Origin: Haloterrigena salina JCM 13891
GTDB taxonomy: Archaea; Halobacteriota; Halobacteria; Halobacteriales; Natrialbaceae
DNA length: 64,000 nucleotides
Direction of reading: 5' to 3'
NCBI RefSeq assembly: GCF_000337495.1
Contig: NZ_AOIS01000067.1
Coordinates: 81,688-145,687, forward strand
The position numbers and the translations under genes are program-made. Within the stretch, counting starts at the first letter, position 1; each line of letters begins with the position of its first letter. The notes under the pieces were generated by a model. That model had not been told where the DNA came from, ran no database searches, and saw only the letters and a list, made by a program, of their open reading frames with translations. Positions 8,215 to 17,506 of the stretch are shown one piece after another.

Positions 8215-9246
8215 TTACTTGATCGTCGTGTGCTCGGACTCCTCGTTGAGCGCGAGGTTGGCCGCGATTTCGGCGTTTCGCATGGCGTACTGTGCGGTCT
8301 GCTGGAGGCTGACGAGCACCTCGCGGACCCGCAGCAGGTCCTCGTTGTCCATCTCCGGAAGCTCGTCGAGGATCTCCTGTTCCTTACTGGAGACGTCGTG
8401 GAACATTTTCCGAACCTGATTCGATTTGTCGTAATCGCGCTCAACGGCCGCCTCGACGGCGATCGAGGTGATCTCGTCGACCAGGTCGTTCAGTTCGCGG
8501 ATGTCCCGCATCACCGAGCTATCGACGTTCAGGCTGTGGCCCTCGGTCTCGATGACGATCTCGGCGATATCCTCGGCGTTGTCCGCGGTGAGCTCTAAGT
8601 TCTTCGCGATCGAGCGGTAGCCGATCAACGGGAAGCCGCTGTTGAGCCCGACCGCGCGGGCGAGGTTCGGATTCTGGTACGCAGTGAAGATCAAGCGCAG
8701 CAGAAGGACGAAAATCTTGTTGGCCTGTCGCTCCCGGTTGAGGGCCCGCTGGGCCAGGTCGGGGTTGCCGTGGGCCAAGGCCTTGATCCCCTCGCCGCGC
8801 ATCGTCTGGCCGGTACGCTCGAGGCGCTCGAGCAAGTTGTTCAGCGTGAAGTCCTCCGGGTCGACCGAGCAGCGGATCGAGATACTCTCGGGCGTCTCCT
8901 CGATGACGCCCAGCCCCATCAGCTGGGTCTCGGCCTGGTAGACGGCGTTGATGTGGTCGGACTCGAGGGCGCCGTCCTCGGTGTCGATGCGGATGACGCG
9001 CCGCCCGAGGACGTACTGGGCGACGATCGCGCGCTCGACGGCGTCGGCGTCCAAATCGTCCGCGTGGATGATCGCTTCCGTCTCCTCGGAGCTGGCGGAT
9101 TCGGGCATGACGGTCAGCGTCCCCTTCCCGCTGGTCCGGAGGGAGACCTCGTCGCCCTTCTCGACGGCGTGTTCGGACGCCCATTCGGCGGGGAGCGTCA
9201 TCGCGAGCGTCGACGGCCCGAGTCGTTGCACTTTCCGCGTTTCCAT
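8215..9246 (-). CDS. AbrB/PhoU-type phosphate-uptake regulator
   Basis: A 343-residue protein that starts with a SpoVT/AbrB swapped-hairpin DNA-binding domain (METRKVQRLGPSTLAMTLPAEWA, residues 1-50), followed by a long helical region with two PhoU-like bundles. Haloarchaeal proteins of this type are annotated as PhoU-domain regulators of phosphate uptake, acting in the cytoplasm. No pst transporter genes are adjacent, so phosphate involvement is by family only. The upstream gap (9247-9365) is AT-rich with several TATATG/TTATAT motifs, consistent with a strong or regulated promoter. Its 3' end almost touches the tnpB remnant, so the insertion landed just past the stop codon. Confidence 0.88.
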   Translation of the reverse strand: METRKVQRLGPSTLAMTLPAEWASEHAVEKGDEVSLRTSGKGTLTVMPESASSEETEAIIHADDLDADAVERAIVAQYVLGRRVIRIDTEDGALESDHINAVYQAETQLMGLGVIEETPESISIRCSVDPEDFTLNNLLERLERTGQTMRGEGIKALAHGNPDLAQRALNRERQANKIFVLLLRLIFTAYQNPNLARAVGLNSGFPLIGYRSIAKNLELTADNAEDIAEIVIETEGHSLNVDSSVMRDIRELNDLVDEITSIAVEAAVERDYDKSNQVRKMFHDVSSKEQEILDELPEMDNEDLLRVREVLVSLQQTAQYAMRNAEIAANLALNEESEHTTIK

Positions 9247-9365
9247 ATGACATCCTAAGGAAAGACACGACCTTAATCTTGACTATATGTACCTTATATC
9301 CGGGTCGGATAGTTATATGGATGATTGTGTAGGACGGAATCGCACGTACCTTAAACAACTAGCCC

Positions 9366-10526
9366 TCAGACGACCTTCACGAGCCGCGTCGTGAACCGGC
9401 CGGTCCGCACCCGCAGCCAGCCCCGCAGCTCCTCGTCGATCGCCTCGTCGTCCGTGTCGACGTGCAACGCGTCGATTCCGTCGAGTTTCTCCCCCGACGC
9501 GACGACCTCGATCTCGTCCGCCCGCTCGATGACTGCCGGCGAAATCTGGTGATTGCCACGCCCGAAGACGAACCCCTGGCCGCCGATCGGCGAGACGACG
9601 ATCGTCGCCGGCGCCTCAAGGACGTCCAGAATATCGCTCTCGGCCGCGTCGCGAGCCAGCACCTCACCGTCGCGCCAGACGTCGACGCCCAGCGGCGACG
9701 GGTCGATCTCCAGCTCTCGCTCGATCGCGCCCACGGTGCTGCCGGGGCCGAAGACGTACGTGCGTTCGGGGTCGACTTCGCGGGCGAAGCCCGCGGCCAG
9801 CGAGTCGACGCTGCCGCTCGAGACCTGCTTGCTCGACTGGACGTCCGGCGCGACGGGGACGGGGACGATGGCCTCGAGTTGCGAGCGGACTTCCCCCTCG
9901 CGGTAGGCGTCCTCGTCGATGTCGTTGACCTCGCGGTCGGCCGCGCGGTCGAACTCGGCGGCGATCCGGCCCGCGTCCGCGGGCGTCACGGCGAACACCG
10001 ACGAGTAGATTTTGACGCCCGCGGGGACGCCGAGCATCGGCGTCTCGTCGCCCGCCGTCTCCTCGAGCACGTCGGCGACGTCGACCGCGGTGCCGTCGCC
10101 CCCGACGAACAGGATCAGGTCGACGTCCCGCTCGAGGAAGGCCCGGACGGCGGCCCGCGTGTCGGCGGCCGTCGTCGCGGCGGTCGCCGGATCGACCGGC
10201 CGCGACGTGTCGCTCGGATCGGTATCGGCGTTCACGGAAACGGTCGCGTCGGCCGGGTCGGCGTCGTCGGCCGTCGGCTCGTAGACGACGATCGGTTTGT
10301 AGCCGGCGTCGCGGACCGCCCGCTCGCCCATGACCCCCGCCGCGGTGTAGACGGCGACGTCAGGCGCCCGCCGATGCAGCGACCGCAGCGCCTCGCGCGC
10401 CCGTTCCGGCGCCCGCGGTTCGGCCCCGCGGCGGCGCGCTTCCTCGAGTTTGCCGTCGGTTCCCTTCAGTCCGACCCGACCGCCCATTCCCGCGATCGGA
10501 TTGACGACCACGCCGAGCGAGTCCAT
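9366..10526 (-). CDS. ATP-NAD kinase family protein
   Basis: A 386-residue protein with the NAD/diacylglycerol-kinase fold. The glycine-rich nucleotide site is LILFVGGDGTAVDV, near residues 137-150, and the N-terminus (LGVVVNPIAGMGG) is the typical first strand and loop. An Asp/Thr-rich low-complexity insert near residues 85-115 is a haloarchaeal embellishment. Haloarchaea carry this protein in addition to the true NAD kinase; its substrate is not established and may be a polyol, lipid or nucleotide. The gene reads away from the small membrane-protein gene at 10716. Confidence 0.85.
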   Translation of the reverse strand: MDSLGVVVNPIAGMGGRVGLKGTDGKLEEARRRGAEPRAPERAREALRSLHRRAPDVAVYTAAGVMGERAVRDAGYKPIVVYEPTADDADPADATVSVNADTDPSDTSRPVDPATAATTAADTRAAVRAFLERDVDLILFVGGDGTAVDVADVLEETAGDETPMLGVPAGVKIYSSVFAVTPADAGRIAAEFDRAADREVNDIDEDAYREGEVRSQLEAIVPVPVAPDVQSSKQVSSGSVDSLAAGFAREVDPERTYVFGPGSTVGAIERELEIDPSPLGVDVWRDGEVLARDAAESDILDVLEAPATIVVSPIGGQGFVFGRGNHQISPAVIERADEIEVVASGEKLDGIDALHVDTDDEAIDEELRGWLRVRTGRFTTRLVKVV

Positions 10527-10715
10527 GGCGGACGTAGGCGAAGCCGATCAATAAGCCGTATGGTGTTTCGAGCACGCTGCCGGCGTCTCGCTCGGCTCAG
10601 CACGCCCCGACGGGCGCGGCGGCGCGGCCCGCGCCCGCGGACCGCGATCGAACGTCCGCCGAACGACGCGCCGATTTTCTGAAAGGTTAAGGGGGCAGGG
10701 GACGGACCGCGGAGC

Positions 10716-10841
10716 ATGGACACAGTTACGCAGGTCGTACTCGCGGAAGGGGCGGAGCTACCGATGGACGTCGTCGGCTGGGTTGCGTTGGTCCTCAGCC
10801 TCCTCGTAACGATCGTCTGGCTCGCGTACCTCTACCGATAA
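10716..10841 (+). CDS. 41-residue single-pass membrane protein
   Basis: A short ORF encoding 41 residues with an N-terminal polar segment (MDTVTQVVLAEGAELP) and one hydrophobic helix (VVGWVALVLSLLVTIVWLAYL) ending in YR. Codons are strongly GC3-biased like the neighbours, and a TTAAGG element lies about 30 bases upstream, supporting expression. Tiny haloarchaeal membrane proteins of this shape are common but uncharacterised. It lies between divergent and convergent core genes and is not part of an operon. Confidence 0.6.
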   Translation: MDTVTQVVLAEGAELPMDVVGWVALVLSLLVTIVWLAYLYR

Positions 10842-10885
10842 CGCTACCGGCGGCTACCGACGGCCGTCGACGGCCGACCGCCGTC

Positions 10886-11572
10886 TCACTCGGCGAGTTC
10901 GACGCGTTCGCGGAGCCACGCGGCCGCCTCGGCGACCGTCTCCTCGTCGGTCCCCTGAACGGCGAGTCGGACGGAATTGCCCGGATAGCTCCCGACGCTG
11001 ACGTCGAATCGATCGCGAACGCCGGCGATCCGGTCGAGCAGCGCGCTCTCGGGTTCGTCGGCGACGACTTCCTCGCGGTAGGTCGGCGCGCCGGCGAACT
11101 CGGATTCGATCGACTCGAACATCCGCTTCATTTCGGCCGGTACGCCGGGGAGGACGTAGATGTCCTCGACGACCGCGCCCGGGGCGACCCCCTCGTCGTT
11201 GTCGACGGCTCGAGCGCCGGCCGGCAGGTCCGCCGTCCCCGCGGTCAGATCGTCCCGCGAGTAACCCGACTCCTCGAGCCAGGCGAGCGCCTCGGCGTGT
11301 TCCTCGAGGTCGCGCCCGAGCGCGGCGGCGACGCCCTCCATGGTGACGTCGTCGTGGGTCGGTCCGAGGCCGCCGGTGACGACGACCGCGTCGTACTCGG
11401 CGCGGTACTCGTTGACGACGCGGGCGATATCGCCGATTCGGTCCGGGACCGTGGTGACGCGTTCGACCGAGACGCCGCGCTCGTCGAGTCGTTCGCCGAG
11501 CCAGGCGGCGTTCGTGTTCGTCGTCTGCCCGGCGAGCAGTTCGTCCCCGACCGTGACGACCGCGACGTTCAT
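10886..11572 (-). CDS. CinA-like molybdopterin-binding domain protein
   Basis: A 228-residue protein with the MoaB/Mog (CinA N-terminal) fold. The N-terminus MNVAVVTVGDELLAGQTTNTNAAWL and the signature VVTGGLGPTHDDVT match competence/damage-inducible protein A-type domains, which in CinA hydrolyse ADP-ribose or bind a pterin-like ligand. The C-terminal amidohydrolase domain of bacterial CinA is absent, as is usual for archaeal members. The start MNVAVV was chosen over an upstream codon because the extension is not protein-like. Function in haloarchaea is unproven. Confidence 0.88.
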   Translation of the reverse strand: MNVAVVTVGDELLAGQTTNTNAAWLGERLDERGVSVERVTTVPDRIGDIARVVNEYRAEYDAVVVTGGLGPTHDDVTMEGVAAALGRDLEEHAEALAWLEESGYSRDDLTAGTADLPAGARAVDNDEGVAPGAVVEDIYVLPGVPAEMKRMFESIESEFAGAPTYREEVVADEPESALLDRIAGVRDRFDVSVGSYPGNSVRLAVQGTDEETVAEAAAWLRERVELAE

Positions 11573-11740
11573 ACGCGATCGTTCGGGCCCCGGATTGAAA
11601 CGAGTATCGAGGCGCCGGTCCGCGGTCGGCTCTCGAGATCCCTCGTCGAGGCGCAATCAGTTGCTTTTCAGACTGGTATATAACTGGACCGGTCAGGTAA
11701 CCACAAGATTCAATCTTGATAATTCAGTAGTGAGTGAACG

Positions 11741-12097
11741 ATGTCTCAGAGTCGGACGGATGGAACCGAGGCGGATTCGAGCGCGATCCTCTCGGCACTC
11801 GGGAACAAGTACAGCGCAGAGATCCTCTGCGCGGCGGGAACACCGAAGTCGGCACAGGCCTTGAGCGAGGATATCGAGATTCCGATTGCGACGTGCTATC
11901 GGCGCATCGAGGAACTCGTCAACGCCGGACTGTTGACCTGCGAGGGGCGACAGCTCTCCGAAGAGGGACGCCGCACGAATATCTACCGGCGAACCTTGGA
12001 CGAGATCGACGTCGACTTCTCGAAGGATCGCCCGCAGCTCTCTCAAAAGCGCCGAACGGAGGCCAAGAACAGACTGCAAGATCAGCTCAGGGACTAG
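11741..12097 (+). CDS. ArsR-type winged-helix transcription regulator
   Basis: A 118-residue regulator. Residues 14-70 form a winged helix-turn-helix of the ArsR class (ILSALGNKYSAEILCAAGTPKSAQALSEDIEIPIATCYRRIEELVNAGLL), with the recognition helix at IPIATCYRRI. The C-terminus is a charged helix rich in Lys, Arg and Gln, perhaps for dimerisation. There are no metal-binding cysteines of the ArsR sensor type, so the effector is unknown. It stands alone; the AT-rich GATTCAATCTTGATAATTCAG upstream is its likely promoter region. Confidence 0.85.
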   Translation: MSQSRTDGTEADSSAILSALGNKYSAEILCAAGTPKSAQALSEDIEIPIATCYRRIEELVNAGLLTCEGRQLSEEGRRTNIYRRTLDEIDVDFSKDRPQLSQKRRTEAKNRLQDQLRD

Positions 12098-12249
12098 CCG
12101 AACCGTCTCGAGCGAGAGGATCGACGAATCGAACCAGGGATGGGAGACGTCGGTCGGACTCGACCGACGAGTCGAACGGTCGTTTTGACCTGTGACTCGA
12201 GTCGACGCCAGTAGACGATCGTCCGAACGGATCGCCGCCGACGGTTCGG

Positions 12250-12270
12250 TCATCCTTAAGTAATCTCGCG
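12250..12270 (+). promoter_or_regulatory. TATA-like promoter of the preQ0 gene cluster
   Basis: CTTAAGTAA at 12255-12263 lies about 25 bases before the queD start codon. This is the spacing of a haloarchaeal TATA box for a leaderless transcript; there is no Shine-Dalgarno sequence before the ATG. Confidence 0.5.
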
Positions 12271-12283
12271 GGAATACTGTGGT

Positions 12284-12802
12284 ATGACCGAACCGTCCGA
12301 CGGAGCCGATCCAGCGGCTGCGACCGACGAGACCTCGACGGTAGCGAGCGGTGACGCCGCGAGCCGCGAGCGGGACCCCGTCGCCGGCACCGAACGCGTC
12401 CTCCGGGTCGGCCACGACCGACCGATCAGGATCAGCACCGGCCACCGGATCCGCCACCACGACGGCAAGTGCGCGCGCCCGCACGGCCACAACTACGAGG
12501 TCGCCGTCACCGTCGTCGGCGAACTCGCCGCGGAAGGCTGGGTCGCCGACAAGGGCGATATTACCGACGTTATCGACGAGTGGGATCACCGGTTCCTCCT
12601 CGAGGCGGGCGATCCGCTGATCGAGGCCTTCGAGGCCTCGGGCGATGGCGACGCGGTCGTCGCCCTCGAGCATCCGCCGACGGCGGAGGTGATGAGCGTG
12701 CTCTTGGAGCGAAAGCTCCTGGCTGCGCTCCCCGAGAACGTCTCGGACGTCCGGGTGCAGGTCAACGAGACCAGCGAACTCTGCGGGGGCGGCCGATTCT
12801 GA
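12284..12802 (+). CDS. queD: 6-carboxy-tetrahydropterin synthase (QueD family)
   Basis: A 172-residue member of the 6-pyruvoyl-tetrahydropterin synthase family, which makes 6-carboxy-5,6,7,8-tetrahydropterin from dihydroneopterin triphosphate. The zinc-binding His residues are in STGHRIRHHDGKCARPHGHNYEV, and the catalytic Cys is the one in GKCARPHGH. The first about 40 residues are a disordered acidic extension. It is the first gene of a queD-queE-queC cluster that produces preQ0, in archaea the precursor of archaeosine at tRNA position 15. The stop codon is one base from the queE start, so translation is probably coupled. Confidence 0.93.
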   Translation: MTEPSDGADPAAATDETSTVASGDAASRERDPVAGTERVLRVGHDRPIRISTGHRIRHHDGKCARPHGHNYEVAVTVVGELAAEGWVADKGDITDVIDEWDHRFLLEAGDPLIEAFEASGDGDAVVALEHPPTAEVMSVLLERKLLAALPENVSDVRVQVNETSELCGGGRF

Positions 12803-12803
12803 G

Positions 12804-13628
12804 ATGCCGGTCTCCGATTCCGTCGATCGCGACGGCGAGGGCGAGGGCGCCGACGCTCGAGACGGTGCGGGAACCCGCGGTGAGCGTCCCGACGACGGTC
12901 TCCCGATCAACGAACTGTTCTACTCGCTGCAGGGCGAGGGCACCCTCGCCGGCGTCCCGTCGGTGTTCGTCCGCACGAGCGGCTGCAACCTCCGGTGTTG
13001 GTTCTGCGACTCCTATCACACCTCCTGGGAGCCGACCCACGCGTACATGTCTCTCGAGGAGATCCTCGCCGAGATCGAGCGCCACGACGCCGACCACGTC
13101 GTGCTCACGGGCGGCGAACCCCTGATCCACGAGGAGAGCGTCGCGCTGCTCGAAGCGCTCGACGACCGGGGCTATCACACCACCGTCGAGACCAACGGGA
13201 CGATCGATCGCGACGCGCCGATCGATCTCGCCTCGATCAGCCCGAAACTCGAGAGCAGCACGCCGACGCCGGAGCGCGCGCCGGACGACGCCGACGAGGC
13301 CGACGCGGAGCAGTGGGCCGAGCGCCACGAGCGCGACCGGATCGATCTCGAGGCGCTGGCCGGTCTCGTCGAGGACTATGACTTTCAACTGAAGTTCGTC
13401 GTCACCGACGGCGACGATATGCCTGAGATTCTCGACCTGCTCGCGGAGCTCCGGGACGTCGCGGACGTACCGATCCGCGACGACGACGTCCTCTTGATGC
13501 CCGAGGGCGCGACTCGAGAGCGCCTCGCGGAGACCCGCACCCGCGTCGCCGACCTCGCGATGGAGCACGGCTTCCGATACACCCCGCGGCTCCACGTCGA
13601 CCTCTGGAACGACGCGCCTGAGACGTAG
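12804..13628 (+). CDS. queE: 7-carboxy-7-deazaguanine synthase (radical SAM)
   Basis: A 274-residue radical-SAM enzyme that converts the QueD product to 7-carboxy-7-deazaguanine. The iron-sulfur motif is C-x3-C-x2-C in GCNLRCWFCDS (about residues 60-70), preceded by the QueE hallmark YSLQGEGTLAGVP and followed by TGGEPL, the SAM-binding GGE. An acidic insert of about 25 residues (near residue 155) is typical of halophiles. It sits between queD and queC with almost no spacing, the second step of preQ0 synthesis. Confidence 0.94.
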   Translation: MPVSDSVDRDGEGEGADARDGAGTRGERPDDGLPINELFYSLQGEGTLAGVPSVFVRTSGCNLRCWFCDSYHTSWEPTHAYMSLEEILAEIERHDADHVVLTGGEPLIHEESVALLEALDDRGYHTTVETNGTIDRDAPIDLASISPKLESSTPTPERAPDDADEADAEQWAERHERDRIDLEALAGLVEDYDFQLKFVVTDGDDMPEILDLLAELRDVADVPIRDDDVLLMPEGATRERLAETRTRVADLAMEHGFRYTPRLHVDLWNDAPET

Positions 13629-13660
13629 CGACCGACGACCGTTCGACCACGAACACTACG

Positions 13661-14392
13661 ATGACCGACGCGACCACCGCAACTGACGGAGACGAATCGA
13701 CCGAGAAACGCGCCGTCGTCCTCCTCTCGGGAGGCATGGACAGCGCCACCGCCGCCTACGAGGCCCGGGACCGGGGCTACGACATCTACGCCCTGCACAC
13801 CTCCTACGGCCAGCGCACCGAGGACCGCGAGCTCGAATGCGCCCGTCGACTCGCCGACGAACTCGACGCCGCGGACTTCCTGCAGATCGAGACCGGACAC
13901 CTCTCGGCGATCGGCGCCTCGAGTCTCACCGACGACGAGATGGCCGTCGCGGACGCCGACATGGACAGCGACGAGATCCCCACTTCGTACGTCCCCTTCC
14001 GGAACGCGAACCTGCTCGCGATGGCGGTCTCCTACGCCGAGGCTAACGACTGCGAGGCCGTCTTCATCGGCGCCCACAGCGAGGACTTCTCGGGGTATCC
14101 GGACTGTCGTCCCGAGTTCTTCGAGGCCTTCGAGAACGTGGTCGACGTCGGGACCAAACCCGAGACCGACGTCTCGATCGAAGCGCCGTTCGTCGAATGG
14201 TCGAAAACGGATATCGCCGAGCACGGCGTCGGTCTCGAGGTCCCCTACGAACACACCTGGAGCTGTTACCGCGAGAACGAGCCCGCCTGTGGCACCTGCG
14301 ACGCCTGCGCGTTCCGCCTGCAGGCGTTTCAGAACGTCGGCGTCCGCGATCCGATCGAGTACGCCGAGCGACCGTCGTACGTGGACGAGTGA
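13661..14392 (+). CDS. queC: 7-cyano-7-deazaguanine synthase
   Basis: A 243-residue PP-loop ATPase that makes preQ0 from 7-carboxy-7-deazaguanine, ATP and ammonia. The PP-loop is LLSGGMDSATA near residue 27, followed by HTSYGQRTEDRE. The C-terminal zinc knuckle has four Cys in CYRENEPACGTCDAC. It completes the queDEC cluster; the GTP cyclohydrolase and the archaeosine transglycosylase must be elsewhere. The gap to queE is 32 bases, consistent with one operon. Confidence 0.94.
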   Translation: MTDATTATDGDESTEKRAVVLLSGGMDSATAAYEARDRGYDIYALHTSYGQRTEDRELECARRLADELDAADFLQIETGHLSAIGASSLTDDEMAVADADMDSDEIPTSYVPFRNANLLAMAVSYAEANDCEAVFIGAHSEDFSGYPDCRPEFFEAFENVVDVGTKPETDVSIEAPFVEWSKTDIAEHGVGLEVPYEHTWSCYRENEPACGTCDACAFRLQAFQNVGVRDPIEYAERPSYVDE

Positions 14393-14479
14393 CCGGTTTC
14401 TACGGGTGTAACTGAACGGTAATTCACCTCGGGACGTGCCCCCTCATATTTTATGGGCGGCCATGAGTAGTTGCTACCA

Positions 14480-16846
14480 ATGTACCAGCGGGCGGATCGT
14501 GACGACCGCCAGCGACTGCCGGCGCTCGGAATCGCGTCCGATCTCGAGTCTTCGCGGGGGAATCCGGCGTTTCACGGGCTGGTCGGATCGCCTGACGAGT
14601 CCGATCACGATCACGACGAGTCGACCGATCACGTCGCGCTCCTCTACGAGGACCACGACGAGCAGTTCAGCGCCGTGATCCCCTTCGTCCGGCGAGGACT
14701 CGAGCGCGGCGAGCGCTGTCTCTACATCGCCGACGAGAACGACAGGGCCGACGTCCTGTCGGCGATGCGGGAGTACGGCATCGACGTCGACGACGCCCTC
14801 GAGTCGGGCGCGCTCTCGGTGGTGACGCCCGCGGACACCTACCGTCGGACCGGCGAGTTTGACCGCGACGCGATGGTGCGGTTCTGGGAGGAGTCGCTCG
14901 CGGAGGCGACCGAGGAAGACGACTTTACGGGTATCCGTGCGGCCGCCGAGATGACGTGGGCCCTGAACGACGGCGATACCGACCTCGATCACCTCGTCGA
15001 GTACGAGGCGATCCTCAACTCGATCTACGAGGGCGAGCCGTACGCCGTCTGCTGTCAGTACAACCGCGAGCGGTTCCCCGCCGACGTCATCCACGAGGTG
15101 ATCCGCACGCACCCGCTGCTCGTCCACGACGGCGTCGTCTCGGAGAACATCTACTACACGCCCCCGGCGGAGTTCTTCGGCCCGGATCGGCCCGCTCGCG
15201 AGGTCGAACGGATGACGACCACGTTGCGCGAGCGAACGATCGGGAACGCGGCCCTCGAGCGCGCGACCGAGCGGTTCCGGAAGATCTTCGAGCACAGCCA
15301 GGACGCGATCTTCATCAACGATCCGTACGCCGACGAGATCCTCGAGGCCAACCCGGCGGGCTGTGAGATGCTGGGCTACTCCCGCGAGGAACTGCTCGAG
15401 CTCGGGCCGTCGGACTGCCATCCCCACGAGATGGAGGCGTTCCGCGAGTTCGTCGGCACCGTCTTCGAGGAGGGGGCCGGCTGGACGGACGAGCTGAGCT
15501 GTCTCCCGAAGGAAGGCGAGCCGATTCCGGCGGAGCTCTCGGCGTCGAAGATCACGGTCGACGGTCGGCCGTGCATGCTCGCGATCGCCCGCGATATCAG
15601 CGAGCGGAAGGCACGCGAGCGCGCACAGCGGCGCCTCTACGAGATCGCCGCCGATCCCGACCGCTCGTTCGACGAGAAATTGCGGGCCATCTTCGACCTC
15701 GGCTGCGACCGGTTCGACCTCGAGCTCGGCGGGCTGGCCCGGATCGACCCCGAGACCGATCGGTTCGTCGTCGAGGCCGTCAGCGGCGACCACGAGCGCC
15801 TCCGACCGGGCGCCGAGGTTTCCCTCTCGGAGACCTACTGTCGCGTGTTCGCCGACGAGACGGACGCGGCCGGGGAGGACGCGGCGACCGACACCGCGTC
15901 GATCACAGATCCCGAAGCCACCGGGTTCGAGGGAACGACGGCCTACGAGGAGTTCGGCGTCGAGTCCTATTTCGGCACGCGGCTCTCGATCGCGGACGAC
16001 CTCGACAGGACGTTCTTCTTCGTCTCGACTGCGCCCCGCGAGGAGCCCTTCACCGAGGCCGAGCGGACGTTCCTCGACCTGATGGGCCAGTGGGTTCGGT
16101 ACGAACTCGAGCGCAAGCGCTACGAAGTGACGTTAGAGGAGACGATCGAGCGCCTCGAGCAGTCCAACGAGCGGCTCGAGCAGTTCGCCTACGCGGCCAG
16201 CCACGACCTCCAGGAGCCCCTGCGGATGGTCTCGAGTTACCTGCAGCTGATCGAGAGCCGGTACGCCGATCGACTCGACGACGACGGCGAGGAGTTCATC
16301 GACTTCGCGGTCGACGGCGCCGAGCGGATGAAGGCCATGATCGAGGCCCTGCTCGCGTACTCCCGGATCGAGACGCGGGGCGAGCCATTCGAGTCGGTCG
16401 ATCTCGAGGCCGTGGTCGACGACGTCCTGGCGGATCTCCGACTCCGAATCGCGGAGTCCGACGCCGAGATCGACGTCGGCGACCTGCCGACCGTCGCCGG
16501 CGACCGAAACCAGCTCCACCAGCTGTTTCAGAACCTGCTGACGAACGCGCTCGAGTACAGCGGCGACGAGCCGCCGCGGGTGGAGATCGCGGCCCGACGG
16601 GACGGTCGGCAGTGGATCGTCTCGGTCAGCGACGAGGGGATCGGCATCGAGCCCGGGGAACGAGAGCGGATCTTCGAGGTGTTCGAACGACTGCACAGCC
16701 GCGCGGAGTACGACGGCACCGGGATCGGGCTGGCGCTCTGTCAGCGGATCGTCGAGCGCCACGGCGGCGACATCTGGGTCGAGTCCGAACCCGGCGAGGG
16801 GTCGACCTTCTCCGTGGCGTTTCCCGACCCGACCGTTCGTGAGTGA
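14480..16846 (+). CDS. MEDS-PAS-GAF sensor histidine kinase
   Basis: A 788-residue soluble sensor kinase. Domain order: MEDS (residues about 45-235, DHVALLYEDHDEQFSAVIPFV and later VCCQYNRERFP), PAS (about 260-380, from FRKIFEHSQDAIFINDP), GAF (about 390-550), HisKA with the phospho-acceptor His575 in AASHDLQEPLRMV, and HATPase_c with DEGIGIEP near 718 and GTGIGLALCQ. MEDS domains are thought to sense small one-carbon or redox ligands. No transmembrane segment is present. No response regulator is adjacent, so the output is unknown. ATG at 14480 was chosen; a TTG three codons earlier is unlikely. CATATTTTATGG upstream may be its promoter. Confidence 0.92.
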   Translation: MYQRADRDDRQRLPALGIASDLESSRGNPAFHGLVGSPDESDHDHDESTDHVALLYEDHDEQFSAVIPFVRRGLERGERCLYIADENDRADVLSAMREYGIDVDDALESGALSVVTPADTYRRTGEFDRDAMVRFWEESLAEATEEDDFTGIRAAAEMTWALNDGDTDLDHLVEYEAILNSIYEGEPYAVCCQYNRERFPADVIHEVIRTHPLLVHDGVVSENIYYTPPAEFFGPDRPAREVERMTTTLRERTIGNAALERATERFRKIFEHSQDAIFINDPYADEILEANPAGCEMLGYSREELLELGPSDCHPHEMEAFREFVGTVFEEGAGWTDELSCLPKEGEPIPAELSASKITVDGRPCMLAIARDISERKARERAQRRLYEIAADPDRSFDEKLRAIFDLGCDRFDLELGGLARIDPETDRFVVEAVSGDHERLRPGAEVSLSETYCRVFADETDAAGEDAATDTASITDPEATGFEGTTAYEEFGVESYFGTRLSIADDLDRTFFFVSTAPREEPFTEAERTFLDLMGQWVRYELERKRYEVTLEETIERLEQSNERLEQFAYAASHDLQEPLRMVSSYLQLIESRYADRLDDDGEEFIDFAVDGAERMKAMIEALLAYSRIETRGEPFESVDLEAVVDDVLADLRLRIAESDAEIDVGDLPTVAGDRNQLHQLFQNLLTNALEYSGDEPPRVEIAARRDGRQWIVSVSDEGIGIEPGERERIFEVFERLHSRAEYDGTGIGLALCQRIVERHGGDIWVESEPGEGSTFSVAFPDPTVRE

Positions 16847-16949
16847 GCGACTCAGGGGCCGCTATCCGGGTCCGAACACAGCGGTACCTCGAGAACCGAC
16901 CAGTCGTTAGATTAGTAACACGACGGGTCGAACGTCGATACCGAGACCG

Positions 16950-17405
16950 ATGCTCTCGCTCCGCGAGTGGTTCCGCGACGAGGACGGGTGGACGACGCCG
17001 GACGGTCGCCGCGGCGAACTCGTCGAACTCGTCGTCGCTCTCCCGGTGTTCGCTTTCTTCGCGACGCGCGAGACCGGTGTGCCGTCGCCGACAGACCACC
17101 CGATCGCCGTACTTCTCGGCGTCTGTTGTGGCTTCGGGTACGCGGTCTACTGGCGCGAGCGACTTCTCTCGCGGATCCCCGAGCAACTGCGCACGTTCGC
17201 CGTGACCTTCGTTCTCGGCGGTGGAACGGGTCTTTCCCTGCTCCAACTCGTCCACCTCGCGGCGCCGACGATCGTATTCGTCGTCGCGGCGGGGACGACG
17301 ATCGCCGCGATCTACGCGACGTGGCTCTGCTCGCCGCTCGAGAACGGGCTGCGACCGCCGCGTCGGGGCGTCGAACCGCCGTCGTCGCTCGAATCGTCCG
17401 AGTAG
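16950..17405 (+). CDS. small multi-pass membrane protein
   Basis: A 151-residue protein with about four hydrophobic segments (residues about 25-42, 52-66, 82-100 and 105-125) and a cytoplasmic acidic N-terminus (LSLREWFRDEDGW). It resembles uncharacterised haloarchaeal integral membrane proteins; no motif is diagnostic. It follows the sensor kinase on the same strand after about 100 bases and could be co-transcribed, but nothing proves a joint role. Confidence 0.7.
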   Translation: MLSLREWFRDEDGWTTPDGRRGELVELVVALPVFAFFATRETGVPSPTDHPIAVLLGVCCGFGYAVYWRERLLSRIPEQLRTFAVTFVLGGGTGLSLLQLVHLAAPTIVFVVAAGTTIAAIYATWLCSPLENGLRPPRRGVEPPSSLESSE

Positions 17406-17506
17406 CCCGAGTCGTCGGCACCGGCGGCCTCGAAGTCGTCGGTATCGGAACCGAACGCCTGACGCCCGCTCGTTCGATCGCCCGGTCGGCACCGACGAAC
17501 TGGCTT

